Notes under the pieces: generated by a model
Seen by the model: the letters and a program-made list of their open reading frames with translations, nothing else
Told to the model about the DNA's origin: nothing
The model's database searches: none
Position numbers and translations under genes: made by a program
Shown here: piece after piece, positions 1 to 8,612 of the stretch
Layout: each line of letters begins with the position of its first letter
How positions within the stretch are numbered: position 1 is the first letter of the stretch
DNA from: Betaproteobacteria bacterium MOLA814
GTDB taxonomy: Bacteria; Pseudomonadota; Gammaproteobacteria; Burkholderiales; Burkholderiaceae_C
Reading direction: 5' to 3'
Length of the DNA stretch: 64,000 nt
Assembly: GCA_000496475.1 (NCBI GenBank)
Contig: AYMW01000001.1
Span: forward strand, 753,358-817,357

Positions 1-537
1 ATCGTTTAACCCATTGAAGTCAAAGTAAGCAAGATCGATATATCCAGGCCGACGAAGAGGCCCCAACTCGAAGTGAATGAGGGGAATGCCCCGCTCACGA
101 GCAACATATTGGAGCGAAGGACAGTTAATAGGCGTGAGTATAGCCTTTACATGCTTGCTTTTCGACATTACTTCGAGCTCGACATCGTAGAACTCAGAAA
201 GTTCGTAGACAACCTCTGATAGTATTTTTTCAAAGGCCTTAAGCGGATTACCCTTACTGCTTGCCAAAATTTTATCAAAGATTTCGTCTGACATCAGGGA
301 GCAAGACACCTCAGCAAGCTGCACAGAAGTTGGAATTTCATAACCTAGGTTTCGTTGCGAACCTTCTTGAAATTCCCATCGATCCGACTCTGCCCAACTC
401 GCCGCATCCTTCAGATAGTCCTTATGAGCAAAGAAATGTAGATCGCCCTTCGTCGACAACAGGAACTTGTAAAACATCCATAAATAAGGAGCTGAATAAC
501 CTCGAAACGGAAACTGTGGAAGGTTGACGACAATCAT
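1..537 (-). CDS. Glycosyltransferase, GT99-like N-terminal part (partial, runs off the left edge)
   Basis: An open frame of 179 codons begins with ATG at 537 and continues past the window edge without a stop. Its start overlaps the TAA of the upstream 471-codon gene by one base (TAATG), so the two are probably translationally coupled. The protein begins MIVVNLPQFPFRGYSAPY and carries NCPSL (residues 138-142), HFELGPLRRP (155-164) and YFDFNGLN (171-178). These resemble, from memory, the N-terminal half of GT99-type beta-Kdo transferases such as WbbB, which cap O-antigen chains. Its place behind an ABC O-antigen exporter fits that role. The catalytic C-terminal part is outside the window, so sugar specificity cannot be read. 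Another retaining or inverting glycosyltransferase family is the main alternative. Confidence 0.6.
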   Translation of the reverse strand, partial: MIVVNLPQFPFRGYSAPYLWMFYKFLLSTKGDLHFFAHKDYLKDAASWAESDRWEFQEGSQRNLGYEIPTSVQLAEVSCSLMSDEIFDKILASSKGNPLKAFEKILSEVVYELSEFYDVELEVMSKSKHVKAILTPINCPSLQYVARERGIPLIHFELGPLRRPGYIDLAYFDFNGLND

Positions 538-1952
538 TAAAATCCCCGCCTTATCCCAGACTCCAGCCAGAACAGCTCATCCCGTAGAAGGCGAGACGCC
601 CGCAAACTCCGGCATTCCTTCCGGTGTTTTCGCATAAGTTGTAAGTCATTTGGGTCTATTGCTGCACCTCTTATCTTTTTGTAAAGATAAACGATATTTA
701 AATCTGCAAACTTTATTCCATCGTAAATAAAACAGTATTTCTGCCCCAGTAAGTTATCCGCGTTAATTTCTAGAGTTCGAGTGTTTAACGAGTACTCCAA
801 TTTGACATCAATTTCACCGCTGTAAGTCGCTCCCGATTCGCTAGCATGAGAGAGTGCTGAGTCGACAACAATGTCAATGTCATTAGGTAGGCGCACGCCT
901 GCAGCACCAAGCGCGCCACTCCCCACTACGCAAATCTGGTCGAGGTCCCATCCCTTCTGATGCACAAAATGCTTTAAATTCTTTAATAAGATAGAAAGGG
1001 CCTCACGAAACGAGTCATCTAGATAATCGAAATTTTTGTGAAATCGAAGAGATGCAGGGGAGTAAAGCAATCTCTGCATGTGTTGCTTCTCATCAAGCCG
1101 ATCAGGCGCATGCAACGTCAAGTAAAGGTCTTTGTTGATAGCATGATCAAAAAAACCACGAGTATAAGCCTTCGCATTAGAAAGACTCTGGAAAAAATCC
1201 GAAGGAGTCCCATCCAAAGAAGGCTCTGGCTCCACATGAAGCAGAGCTATTCTTTTACTATAACAGCCATGGATAATCGCTTTACGCCTAATGTCGTTGT
1301 TCGCCTTTAACGCTACCCCATAAATTTGATGTACAAGCAGGTAGAAGCCATCGAAATTGGCACCAAGATCGATTTCAAAGGCGCGTTGAACAAGTAAGCG
1401 TTTTGATGCAAGCACATTGGCGATAGGATCCCATTGATCTTCGGAGATTCCCCACAGGATCACCGGTGCGCAATTTTCGCGAAAACAAGTGTATTCATTC
1501 AGTAAGAACAGAAATTCATTGCGCGAGAAGTTTTTGCTAAACCAATCAAGACACCAAGTGACACCAGCAGCAGGGCTTCGTGAAATAGAAACTCTTGTGA
1601 GCTCAAGTGAAATAGCCGCAGCAAGCCTATGTGCACCATTTAGAAGTAGTAGGTCATTAGCAATGGGGATGGCATACTCGTTTTTAAAACCTGCTGTCTC
1701 CATTGACTGCAAAAGCTTCAATGCGCTCTGCTCGTAGTCGAGCACACTTTGCTTTTTAATGTGGTGCCCTTGGCTGTGCAAATCGGGGGGCTCCACTCCG
1801 CCTGTTCGGATAGAAATATGCTTGCGATAAAGGGCAGTAATCAGCTCCGCATTCTTACTCCTCCGACCTCCGATTACATCGAAGTACAGCTTTTTGAGAA
1901 ATACATCCAGGCGGTTTACCGTGAGAAGAGATTTTGGGTTTCTATATTCCAT
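537..1952 (-). CDS. Unknown O-antigen-cluster protein with ParB/sulfiredoxin-like and nucleotidyltransferase-like segments
   Basis: This 471-residue protein starts directly after the wzt stop (TAAATG) and ends overlapping the next start, so it belongs to the O-antigen export operon. I do not recognise a named family. Three segments can be seen. The N-terminal part has LLLNGAHRLAAA (residues 102-113), which looks like the core of ParB/sulfiredoxin-type nucleotide-binding folds. The middle (about 160-240) is unassigned. The C-terminal part has VVGSGALG followed by DIDIVVD, giving a GS(344-345)-x12-D358-x-D360 pattern typical of Pol-beta-type nucleotidyltransferases. No signal peptide or membrane segment is evident, so it is probably cytoplasmic. 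A role in modifying the polysaccharide or its terminus is inferred from position only. Confidence 0.8.
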   Translation of the reverse strand: MEYRNPKSLLTVNRLDVFLKKLYFDVIGGRRSKNAELITALYRKHISIRTGGVEPPDLHSQGHHIKKQSVLDYEQSALKLLQSMETAGFKNEYAIPIANDLLLLNGAHRLAAAISLELTRVSISRSPAAGVTWCLDWFSKNFSRNEFLFLLNEYTCFRENCAPVILWGISEDQWDPIANVLASKRLLVQRAFEIDLGANFDGFYLLVHQIYGVALKANNDIRRKAIIHGCYSKRIALLHVEPEPSLDGTPSDFFQSLSNAKAYTRGFFDHAINKDLYLTLHAPDRLDEKQHMQRLLYSPASLRFHKNFDYLDDSFREALSILLKNLKHFVHQKGWDLDQICVVGSGALGAAGVRLPNDIDIVVDSALSHASESGATYSGEIDVKLEYSLNTRTLEINADNLLGQKYCFIYDGIKFADLNIVYLYKKIRGAAIDPNDLQLMRKHRKECRSLRASRLLRDELFWLESGIRRGF

Positions 1953-3227
1953 TTATGAATTACTGTAATCAACTGGCGTGTATGCAACCCCAACTTGAAG
2001 TCGGGTGGATGTAACGACTAGTTTAAGTACCCCCCAGCGCTGGTCAAGATCTGTTCTTTTGCCATCATCACTGACTAAGCCAAAATTCAAAAAATACTCG
2101 TTGGCAACAATATTCAAGATAAAAGAAATTTTGAAATTGTTCTCACCCTGGCAAAGAGAGATAGTCTTCCCTGCGTACAAGCTATTACCTCCTATTACTC
2201 TGACGCCTTGGGGACTCCGCAGACCAAATCCAATAATGACGCTGGAGAATTCCCTTTCCGAAAATATACGCAATGACAAATTCACTGAATCACCTGATTC
2301 GAATACTTCTTGCTCCTGATCATTGGAGCCACTCATATTTACTTCACAAATAACTGCTTCTTGTGTGCCAAGGAAGTCCGGAAAATACTCGGACTCGAGA
2401 TAAATTTTCTTCAATGGATGGCGAGATCCTTTGGTCTTTTTAGACTCCGGTCGGTCTTTAATCTTGAGTAAGCGCTCGTACGTCCGAATTGAATCGAAAA
2501 CTGACTCGGTCGGAAGTTTGCCTCCACACTCCAGAATATGTGCACTTGTACATAACCTTCCAATAGAACTCAGGTCATGACTTACAAATAGAATAGTTGT
2601 GCCGGTCTCCTGGATAGCTTTGAGCCGTGTCATGCACCTCAACTGAAACGCACCGTCCCCAACAGCGAGCGCCTCGTCGACAATCAAAATATCCGGCTCA
2701 ACATTGATCGCCGCCGAAAATGCCAAGCGCACCATCATCCCGCTAGAGTAGGTCTTAACCGGCTGGTCAATGAAATCTCCGATATCGGCAAATGCTGCAA
2801 CAGCGTCAAAGCTTTGATCGATTTCTTCACGGCTGAGGCCAATCACGGCACTGTTCAAATACACGTTTTCGCGCCCAGTGAATTCCGGGTTGAAGCCGGA
2901 TCCTAGCTCCAATAGTGCTGCAATTCGACCACTGGTTTGTACGCTACCACCTGTAGGCGATAGCGTGCCGCAAATCATTTGCAGCAGGGTGGATTTACCG
3001 CTGCCGTTGGATCCAATAATGGCGACGGTTTCGCCCTTTTTGATTTCAAAAGAAACGTCTTTGAGCGCCCAGAACTCGCGGAAGTATTGCTTGCAAGGCT
3101 GCCCTGCCAGGCTTTGCAGACGCGGCAGTACAAACTGCTTGAGCCGGTCACGCGGGTTGGCGTAGATTTCGTAACACTTGCTCAAGCCTTGAACGCGGAT
3201 AGCTATATCGCTAGAGGACATCGGCAA
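1953..3227 (-). CDS. wzt: O-antigen ABC transporter ATP-binding protein with C-terminal polysaccharide-binding domain
   Basis: This is the ATPase of an ABC exporter that moves finished O-polysaccharide across the inner membrane. Visible motifs are Walker A GSNGSGKST (residues 72-80), signature YSSGMMVRL (160-168), Walker B ILIVDE (180-185) and the switch SHD (216-218). The length of 424 residues exceeds a bare ATPase. The portion after about residue 260 matches the beta-sandwich domain of long Wzt proteins, which recognises the non-reducing end of the polymer. The ATG at 3227 overlaps the wzm 3' end by 17 bases; an internal ATG six bases further in (MSSSD) is an equally plausible start. A carbohydrate-binding Wzt implies that the chain end carries a specific terminal modification. 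Confidence 0.93.
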   Translation of the reverse strand: MPMSSSDIAIRVQGLSKCYEIYANPRDRLKQFVLPRLQSLAGQPCKQYFREFWALKDVSFEIKKGETVAIIGSNGSGKSTLLQMICGTLSPTGGSVQTSGRIAALLELGSGFNPEFTGRENVYLNSAVIGLSREEIDQSFDAVAAFADIGDFIDQPVKTYSSGMMVRLAFSAAINVEPDILIVDEALAVGDGAFQLRCMTRLKAIQETGTTILFVSHDLSSIGRLCTSAHILECGGKLPTESVFDSIRTYERLLKIKDRPESKKTKGSRHPLKKIYLESEYFPDFLGTQEAVICEVNMSGSNDQEQEVFESGDSVNLSLRIFSEREFSSVIIGFGLRSPQGVRVIGGNSLYAGKTISLCQGENNFKISFILNIVANEYFLNFGLVSDDGKRTDLDQRWGVLKLVVTSTRLQVGVAYTPVDYSNS

Positions 3228-4062
3228 ACCCCTTACGCGTCTTTTGGAACCAGGCGTAACCGGCCCAGGCCACGGCCGTGGCCGCCAGGGTGTAGATGCC
3301 CAGGCCGATCCAGTTGGGCAGACGGCCCCAGATCAACACCTCTCTCGCCTGCTCAATGATGAAGGTGAGCGGGTTGGCCATGATCCAGGGGCGGAGGTCT
3401 TCCGGCAGCGCACTGATAGGATAAAAGACGGGGGCAAGAAACATCATGACCATGGTGAAAATGCCGATGGTTTGTCCGACATCGCGCAGAAACACGCCCA
3501 GGGATGCCAGCATCCAAGCGAGGCCAAGGGTGAGAATGACGAGCGGCAGCACCACCAGCGGGGCAAGAACCGCTGTCCAGTGGAGGTAGCCGTTGAGCAT
3601 GACAAAGGCGATCAGCAACACGCCAAAGCTGACGAGGCTGTGGAACAGGGCTGCGCCCATGCTGATGACAGGCAGGATTTCCAGCGGGAAAACAACCTTC
3701 TTGACGTAGTTGACGTTGGAGAGGATTAGCCCCGGGGCGCGGTTGAGCACTTCGGCAAACAGGCCGTGCACGATCATGCCGACGAACAACACCATGGCGA
3801 ACTGGGTTTTGCCTTCTTCGCCGCCCACACCCCAGCGCGCCTTGAACACCACGGAGAAAACAAAGGTGTAAACCGCCAGCATGAACAAGGGGTTTAAGAA
3901 CGACCAGACCAGCCCCAAGGCCGAGCCTTGGTAGCGACCCAGCACTTCGCGCTTGGTCATTTGCGCGATGAGCTGGCGGTTGCGCCACAGGCTTTTGCCC
4001 AGTGCCACGAGGGATGTGGGTTGCGCAGCATGGGGGTTGATCGCTGTTGACGAGTTAGTCAT
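3211..4062 (-). CDS. wzm: O-antigen ABC transporter permease
   Basis: This 283-residue integral membrane protein belongs to the ABC-2 permease family and pairs with Wzt to export O-polysaccharide. The N-terminal cytoplasmic part reads MTKREVLGRYQGSALGLVWS, a hallmark of Wzm/KpsM/TagG-type permeases, and is followed by about six hydrophobic segments. The ATG at 4062 overlaps the ancestral rmlC stop as ATGA, so translational coupling to rmlC was the original arrangement. The gene ends in TAG, which shows that TAG is an ordinary stop codon in this genome. The 3' end overlaps the start of wzt. Confidence 0.93.
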   Translation of the reverse strand: MTNSSTAINPHAAQPTSLVALGKSLWRNRQLIAQMTKREVLGRYQGSALGLVWSFLNPLFMLAVYTFVFSVVFKARWGVGGEEGKTQFAMVLFVGMIVHGLFAEVLNRAPGLILSNVNYVKKVVFPLEILPVISMGAALFHSLVSFGVLLIAFVMLNGYLHWTAVLAPLVVLPLVILTLGLAWMLASLGVFLRDVGQTIGIFTMVMMFLAPVFYPISALPEDLRPWIMANPLTFIIEQAREVLIWGRLPNWIGLGIYTLAATAVAWAGYAWFQKTRKGFADVL

Positions 4063-4511
4063 GAGAAGTGCTCCGCAGCCGCCAATGCTGCGGCTTGTTG
4101 GTCTTTTGCGGACAACGTCGGATAATTTGCATTGGCCATTTTATGCTATCAGTTGTTCCAGGCAACGCTACGCTCGAATTCTGACGCCCAATAGTCGGTA
4201 GTTTTGTAGAGAAACTCTGCGGTGTCTGACAACACCACAAAGCCATGGACGAAGCCTACGGCCACGTCAAACACCGTGCCTTGCACCACGCGCACCAGCT
4301 TGCCTTGGGGTTGCTGGATTTGGTAATGCAGGCCGCGCAGCACGTTTTTGACTGAACGACTGAGGTTGTCTTGCACAAAATCCACGTTACGCCCGATCAG
4401 CTCGGCGAATTGGCGGCGGTTTAAACTTTCAAAAAAGAAGCCGCGCTCGTCGCCGAACACTTTGGGTTCGATGATGAGGACGTCGGGGATGGCGGTGGGT
4501 ATCACATTCAC
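4059..4511 (-). pseudogene. rmlC: dTDP-4-dehydrorhamnose 3,5-epimerase, degraded
   Basis: The intact protein would be about 180 residues and would epimerise dTDP-4-keto-6-deoxyglucose in dTDP-L-rhamnose synthesis. The first 85 or so residues are normal, including ERGFFFES, the catalytic-His motif RGLHYQ and GKLVRVVQG. After VFDVAV, roughly 30 residues of the cupin core are missing in frame, and the sequence jumps to GFVHGFVVLSD. The open frame then stops early after VAWNN. The expected tail survives in other frames: DSIKWP in one, and NYPTLSAKDQQAA up to a TGA at 4059-4061 in the third. That TGA overlaps the wzm start as ATGA. The start overlaps the rmlA stop. One deletion and two frameshifts make a working enzyme unlikely, unless a second copy exists elsewhere. 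Confidence 0.85.
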
Positions 4512-5395
4512 GGCTGAACCCCTTCTTTCAGCAAGCGTTGCAGGTATTGCCCGTAACCGTTTTTGGCCAGCGGCTGTGCCAGCTTTTCTAGTTGCTCGGC
4601 GTTGATGAAGCCTTTGCGGTAGGCAATTTCTTCCGGGCAGGCCACTTTCAAGCCTTGTCGGTGTTCGATGGTCTGAATGAAGTTGCTTGCTTCGATCAGG
4701 CTTTCGTGGGTGCCGGTGTCAAGCCAGGCGTAACCCCTACCCATGATTTCGACATTGAGCTGGTCACGCTCAAGGTAAATGCGGTTCAGGTCGGTAATCT
4801 CCAGTTCGCCCCACGCCGATGGCTTGAGGTTGGCGGCGATGTCAACAACCTGGTTGTCGTAAAAATACAGGCCTGTGACGGCATAGTGGCTATTGGGGCT
4901 GGCGGGCTTTTCTTCCAGGCTGGTGGCGCGGCCTTGGGCGTCGAAAGCCACTACGCCGTAACGCTCGGGGTCTTGCACGTGGTAGGCAAAAACGGTTGCA
5001 CCTTGATTGCTCAGCATGGCTTTTTCAAGCAGGGCGTGCAGGTCGTGGCCATAGAAAATGTTGTCGCCCAGCACCAAGGCGCTGGGGGCGCTGCCGATGA
5101 AGTTTTTGCCGATGATAAAGGCTTGGGCCAGGCCATCTGGACTGGGTTGCACGGCGTATTGCAGGTTGAGGCCCCAGTAGCTGCCGTCGCCCAGCAGTTG
5201 CTCGAAGCGCGGAGTGTCTTGCGGGGTAGAAATGATGAGGATGTCGCGAATGCCCGCCAGCATCAGGGTGCTGAGCGGGTAGTAGATCATCGGCTTGTCG
5301 TAAATCGGCAGCAGTTGCTTGGAGACTGCTTTGGTCAAGGGGTAGAGCCGCGTGCCTGAGCCGCCGGCGAGGATGATGCCTTTGCGTTGGGTCAT
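4508..5395 (-). CDS. rmlA: Glucose-1-phosphate thymidylyltransferase
   Basis: RmlA joins glucose-1-phosphate and dTTP to give dTDP-glucose, the first step of dTDP-L-rhamnose synthesis in the cytoplasm. The 295-residue length is standard. The nucleotide-binding loop [11 protein letters not shown] lies at residues 11-21, and [11 protein letters not shown] carries the metal-binding aspartate. YGVVAFD and EEKPASPNS are also typical. The ATG at 5395 overlaps the rmlD stop by four bases and its own stop overlaps the rmlC start by four, so the rml genes form a coupled operon. No lesion is visible. Confidence 0.96.
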   Translation of the reverse strand: MTQRKGIILAGGSGTRLYPLTKAVSKQLLPIYDKPMIYYPLSTLMLAGIRDILIISTPQDTPRFEQLLGDGSYWGLNLQYAVQPSPDGLAQAFIIGKNFIGSAPSALVLGDNIFYGHDLHALLEKAMLSNQGATVFAYHVQDPERYGVVAFDAQGRATSLEEKPASPNSHYAVTGLYFYDNQVVDIAANLKPSAWGELEITDLNRIYLERDQLNVEIMGRGYAWLDTGTHESLIEASNFIQTIEHRQGLKVACPEEIAYRKGFINAEQLEKLAQPLAKNGYGQYLQRLLKEGVQP

Positions 5396-6294
5396 GATTT
5401 TTTCTCAAGGATTTCGGTCAGCATGCGGGCGACGCCGCTTTGCCAGTGGGGCAGATTCAAGCCGAAGGTGTTTTTCAGTTTTTGGGTGTCCAGGCGCGAG
5501 TTCTTGGGGCGTGGGGCGGGCAAAGGGAATGCGCTGGTCGGCACGGGCTGGATTGCTTCTGGCGTAACTTTGATTTCGATACCGGCCTGGCGAGCAAAAT
5601 CAATGATGAAACTGGCGTAGCCGTGCCACGAGGTCTCGCCCCCTGCCACCAGGTGGTACAGGCCGCCAACATCAGGATTGCACAGGGCCGTGCGAATGGC
5701 ATGGGCGCTTATATCCGCCAGCAGATCGGCCCCCGTGGGTGCGCCGATCTGGTCGTTGATGACGGAGAGGAAATCTCGCTCTTGGGCCAGCCGCAGCATG
5801 GTTTTGGCAAAGTTGCCGCCGCGCGCGGCATAAACCCAACTGGTGCGAAAGATGAGGTGTTGACAGCCCGTGGCGCGAATGGCTTCTTCACCTTCCATTT
5901 TAGTTTTGCCGTAGACACTCAGGGGGCCGGTGGGGTTGGTTTCCTGCCAGGGTTTGTCGCCGCTGCCGTCAAACACGTAGTCGGTGGAATAATGAATCAG
6001 CCAGGCACCGCTGCGCGTGGCTTCATGAGCGAGAACACCGGGGGCCAGCGCGTTGATGGTGCGGGCCAGTTCGGGCTCGCTTTCGGCTTGGTCGACGGCG
6101 GTATGGGCTGCGGCATTGACGATGATGTCAGGGGCGACGGCGCGAACAGTTTGGGCGAGGCCTTCCGGATTAGTAAAGTCGCCGCACAGATTTTGGCTGT
6201 CAGCATCCAGCGCCACCAAATCGCCCAAGGGCGCAAGACTGCGTTGCAACTCCCAGCCCACTTGGCCGCCTTTGCCGAAGAGAAGGATTTTCAT
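5392..6294 (-). CDS. rmlD: dTDP-4-dehydrorhamnose reductase
   Basis: RmlD reduces dTDP-4-keto-L-rhamnose with NAD(P)H, the last step of dTDP-L-rhamnose synthesis. It is an extended short-chain dehydrogenase of 300 residues. It has the Rossmann loop [10 protein letters not shown] (residues 7-16), the active-site segment STDYVFDG and the catalytic YxxxK in [10 protein letters not shown]. The gene overlaps rmlB by four bases upstream and rmlA by four downstream. Its substrate depends on RmlC, which is broken in this operon. Confidence 0.95.
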   Translation of the reverse strand: MKILLFGKGGQVGWELQRSLAPLGDLVALDADSQNLCGDFTNPEGLAQTVRAVAPDIIVNAAAHTAVDQAESEPELARTINALAPGVLAHEATRSGAWLIHYSTDYVFDGSGDKPWQETNPTGPLSVYGKTKMEGEEAIRATGCQHLIFRTSWVYAARGGNFAKTMLRLAQERDFLSVINDQIGAPTGADLLADISAHAIRTALCNPDVGGLYHLVAGGETSWHGYASFIIDFARQAGIEIKVTPEAIQPVPTSAFPLPAPRPKNSRLDTQKLKNTFGLNLPHWQSGVARMLTEILEKKS

Positions 6295-7361
6295 GCAGCG
6301 CGCACTGCGTAATTTTTTTCAACCCATTCGCGGTAAGCGCCGGATTGGACGTTGGCTACCCACTCCTGGTGATCCAGATACCACTCAACGGTTTTACGGA
6401 TACCCGTTTCGAAGGTTTCAGCGGGCTTCCAGCCGAGTTCGAGCTCTATCTTGCTGGCGTCAATGGCGTAGCGGCGATCATGGCCGGGGCGGTCAGTCAC
6501 GTAGGTGATTTGTTCGCGATAGCTGTTGCCATCGGCTCGGGCGCGCAGTTCGTCCAGCAATGTGCAAACCGTGTGGACGATTTCAATGTTGGGTTTCTCA
6601 TTCCAGCCGCCGATGTTGTAGACCTCGCCGGGCTTCCCCGCCTCTAATACACGGCGGATGGCGCTGCAATGGTCTTTGACGTAAAGCCAATCGCGGATTT
6701 GCTGGCCGTCACCGTAGACGGGCAGGTTTTTGCCTGCCAATGCGTTGACGATCACCAGCGGAATAAGTTTTTCCGGAAAATGATACGGGCCGTAGTTGTT
6801 GGAGCAGTTGGTGGTGAGCACAGGCAGGCCGTAGGTGTGGTGGTAGGCACGCGCCAGATGATCACTGGCGGCTTTACTCGCCGAATACGGGCTGTTGGGT
6901 TCGTAGCGATGGGTTTCGGTGAAGGCGGGGTCGTCCTTTGCAAGCGAGCCATACACTTCATCGGTAGAGACGTGAAGGAAGCGAAAGTTTTGCCTGGCGT
7001 CGCCTTGCAGCTTGTGCCAGTAGGCGCGCACCGCTTCCAATAAGTGAAAGGTGGCGACGATGTTGGTCTGGATGAAGTCTTCCGGGCCATGGATACTGCG
7101 GTCCACATGGCTTTCGGCGGCAAAATTGACGATGGCGCGAGGTTGGTACTTGGCGAGAAGGCTAGTGACCAAGGCTGAATCGCCTATGTCGCCCTGCACG
7201 AAAACATAGCGGCGATCACCGTTGAGACTTTGCAGGTTCTCGATATTGCCTGCGTAGGTGAGCTTGTCGAGGTTAATGACTGGCTCATTCGACTGAGCGA
7301 TCCAGTCCTGAACGAAGTTGCTGCCGATAAACCCAGCACCGCCAGTCACCAGTAGGCTCAT
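6291..7361 (-). CDS. rmlB: dTDP-glucose 4,6-dehydratase
   Basis: RmlB converts dTDP-glucose to dTDP-4-keto-6-deoxyglucose using bound NAD+. The 356-residue protein has [10 protein letters not shown] (residues 7-16), the active-site region STDEVYGS and the YxxxK motif in [10 protein letters not shown]. It is the first gene of the minus-strand operon. The ATG at 7361 is preceded by a clear Shine-Dalgarno AGGAGAT about seven bases upstream. The promoter should lie in the 7362-7600 intergenic stretch, which contains a run of twelve Gs. Confidence 0.96.
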   Translation of the reverse strand: MSLLVTGGAGFIGSNFVQDWIAQSNEPVINLDKLTYAGNIENLQSLNGDRRYVFVQGDIGDSALVTSLLAKYQPRAIVNFAAESHVDRSIHGPEDFIQTNIVATFHLLEAVRAYWHKLQGDARQNFRFLHVSTDEVYGSLAKDDPAFTETHRYEPNSPYSASKAASDHLARAYHHTYGLPVLTTNCSNNYGPYHFPEKLIPLVIVNALAGKNLPVYGDGQQIRDWLYVKDHCSAIRRVLEAGKPGEVYNIGGWNEKPNIEIVHTVCTLLDELRARADGNSYREQITYVTDRPGHDRRYAIDASKIELELGWKPAETFETGIRKTVEWYLDHQEWVANVQSGAYREWVEKNYAVRAA

Positions 7362-7814
7362 AAAACCACATCTCCTGAAAAAGCAAAGTAGTTATGGCAA
7401 TCGGCAGAGCTGTTGTTGGTTGGTCTAGGCATAGCTACCGCAATGCGAAGCAAAGTTGCATCCACATCAACCGCAACCTTTTTAAGGTAATTTTTCAAAC
7501 CACATCCTCATTTAAACCCACGCTACAAACGCTCAGATATCGATCTGTGGCGTCCAAATTCGGGGGGGGGGGGTAGGTTATGGCAACCAGCCTTGTAGAC
7601 AAATCATATATTAATCAAAACTGTAATTATATATAACTTCACATTTTTAAGAAACTTAAATAATCATAACTTATGGCTTGCGGCTTACAGCCTTCACACT
7701 TGATACTACCAATCAACAATGGCAATGCTTTACACATAAATGCAGAAAAGCCCCAGCCCTTCCCAACATGGCTATATGTCTAGGCAGGCTGAAGGCTAAG
7801 GGGTTGGCAGCAAC
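7362..7814. other. Intergenic region upstream of the rml operon
   Basis: No convincing gene lies here; the short open frames lack family resemblance. The part nearest rmlB should hold the operon promoter, but I cannot fix it. A twelve-base G tract lies at 7562-7573. An A+T-rich segment follows at about 7590-7675, with several TATA-like words and no clear coding. Confidence 0.6.
7562..7573. repeat. Poly-G tract (12 bases)
   Basis: Twelve consecutive G on the plus strand (C on the strand of the rml operon) lie about 200 bases upstream of the rmlB start and next to A+T-rich DNA. Tracts of this length can change size by slipped-strand pairing during replication. It is not inside a recognisable coding frame. 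Confidence 0.9.
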
Positions 7815-8030
7815 CTACGGTGTGCGCCCTGCCAATCGCACTAGCTTGTCATCTGCACAGCGCGCCTTACCTGGCATACACAAGTAGGACTCGCCAGTCA
7901 GCGCGTCCTTGTGCCACCCAACGCGCACCATGCCCATCTTCTTAGGCTTGGAGATGAACAGTTCGTACTCAGGCACCGACAACCAGCCTCTAGGCTTGTC
8001 TGCCACGCCGACATTGGGCAACGCTGGCAC
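7815..8030 (-). other. Unrecognised open-frame remnant
   Basis: A minus-strand frame containing GWLSVPEYELFISKPKKMG and MVRVGWHKDALTGESYLCM ends at a stop at 7815. Its composition looks like a real protein rather than a random frame, but I do not recognise the family. It lies just downstream of the RepB-like remnant in a different frame, without a clear start of its own. It may be the tail of a gene fused to, or interrupted by, other decayed DNA. Confidence 0.25.
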
Positions 8031-8059
8031 AAGCTTGAGGACGCTGTGGCGATCTGCGT

Positions 8060-8353
8060 GGGTTTGACGTCTGTGCGCTGCTGCGCCAGCGTGGCTTTGA
8101 GCAGGGCTTGGGCGTGCGCCCCGGTGATGGTGTTGCTGTTGGTGTTCGTGCTCACCATCAGTTCCACCGCCCTCACCTGCCGGGCTGAGGTCATGTTGCG
8201 CAGCATGCGAGTGACGTCAGGGGTGAACTGCTTGTCTTGCAGCCAGTTGGTGGCTTCAGGGCAGATGCCTTTAAGTAAATTGACACACCAGTTGATGGAA
8301 CTCAGGTTGACGTTGAACGCCCGCACTAGGCGCTCACGGCTGATGCCCAGGCA
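8060..8353 (-). pseudogene. Fragment of a RepB-type plasmid partition protein
   Basis: One minus-strand frame reads LGISRERLVRAFNVNLSS, then NLLKGICPEA, DKQFTPDVTRMLRNM, ARQVRAVELMVS and HAQALLKATLAQQRTD. This matches, from memory, the central part of ParB-like RepB plasmid-partitioning proteins. The N-terminal ParB domain upstream and the C-terminal coiled part downstream are missing. The surrounding frame is not protein-like beyond these limits, so this is a decayed piece. It indicates that plasmid or other mobile DNA once entered this zone. Confidence 0.6.
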
Positions 8354-8360
8354 TGTAGCG

Positions 8361-8612
8361 GGCGCAGCATGTAGTGCGCTTGCACTGCGGACGACGCAAG
8401 GCGTTGTCAGAAACCTGCCTGTCGGACTGCGCTCACCCGACAACACACAACGCCCCCGCCCCTTTTGGGGCTTGAACACAAGTGTGGTTACAAGTTTTTT
8501 TCAGGTGTGTTGTCACACCTGTTGCACCGCAACTTAAGCCCGCCCGACACGGCTGGGCTTGTGGGACATCGGTTGACAGATTAACGAGCGGGCCTGAGCG
8601 CTGTGGGCATGG
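8361..8612. other. Intergenic stretch with hairpin-forming sequences
   Basis: No gene is evident. A small hairpin GCCCC-TTTT-GGGGC occurs near 8457-8471. A perfect inverted repeat CAGGTGTG-TTGT-CACACCTG lies at 8502-8521, directly after a run of seven T on the plus strand. Neither has the layout of a standard terminator for the minus-strand hydrolase gene that ends at 8613. Confidence 0.5.

Noticed and set aside
4592-6312. Long plus-strand open frames of 255 and 290 codons opposite rmlA and rmlD
   Set aside because: They are antisense shadows of well-conserved genes, lack family motifs and have no ribosome sites.
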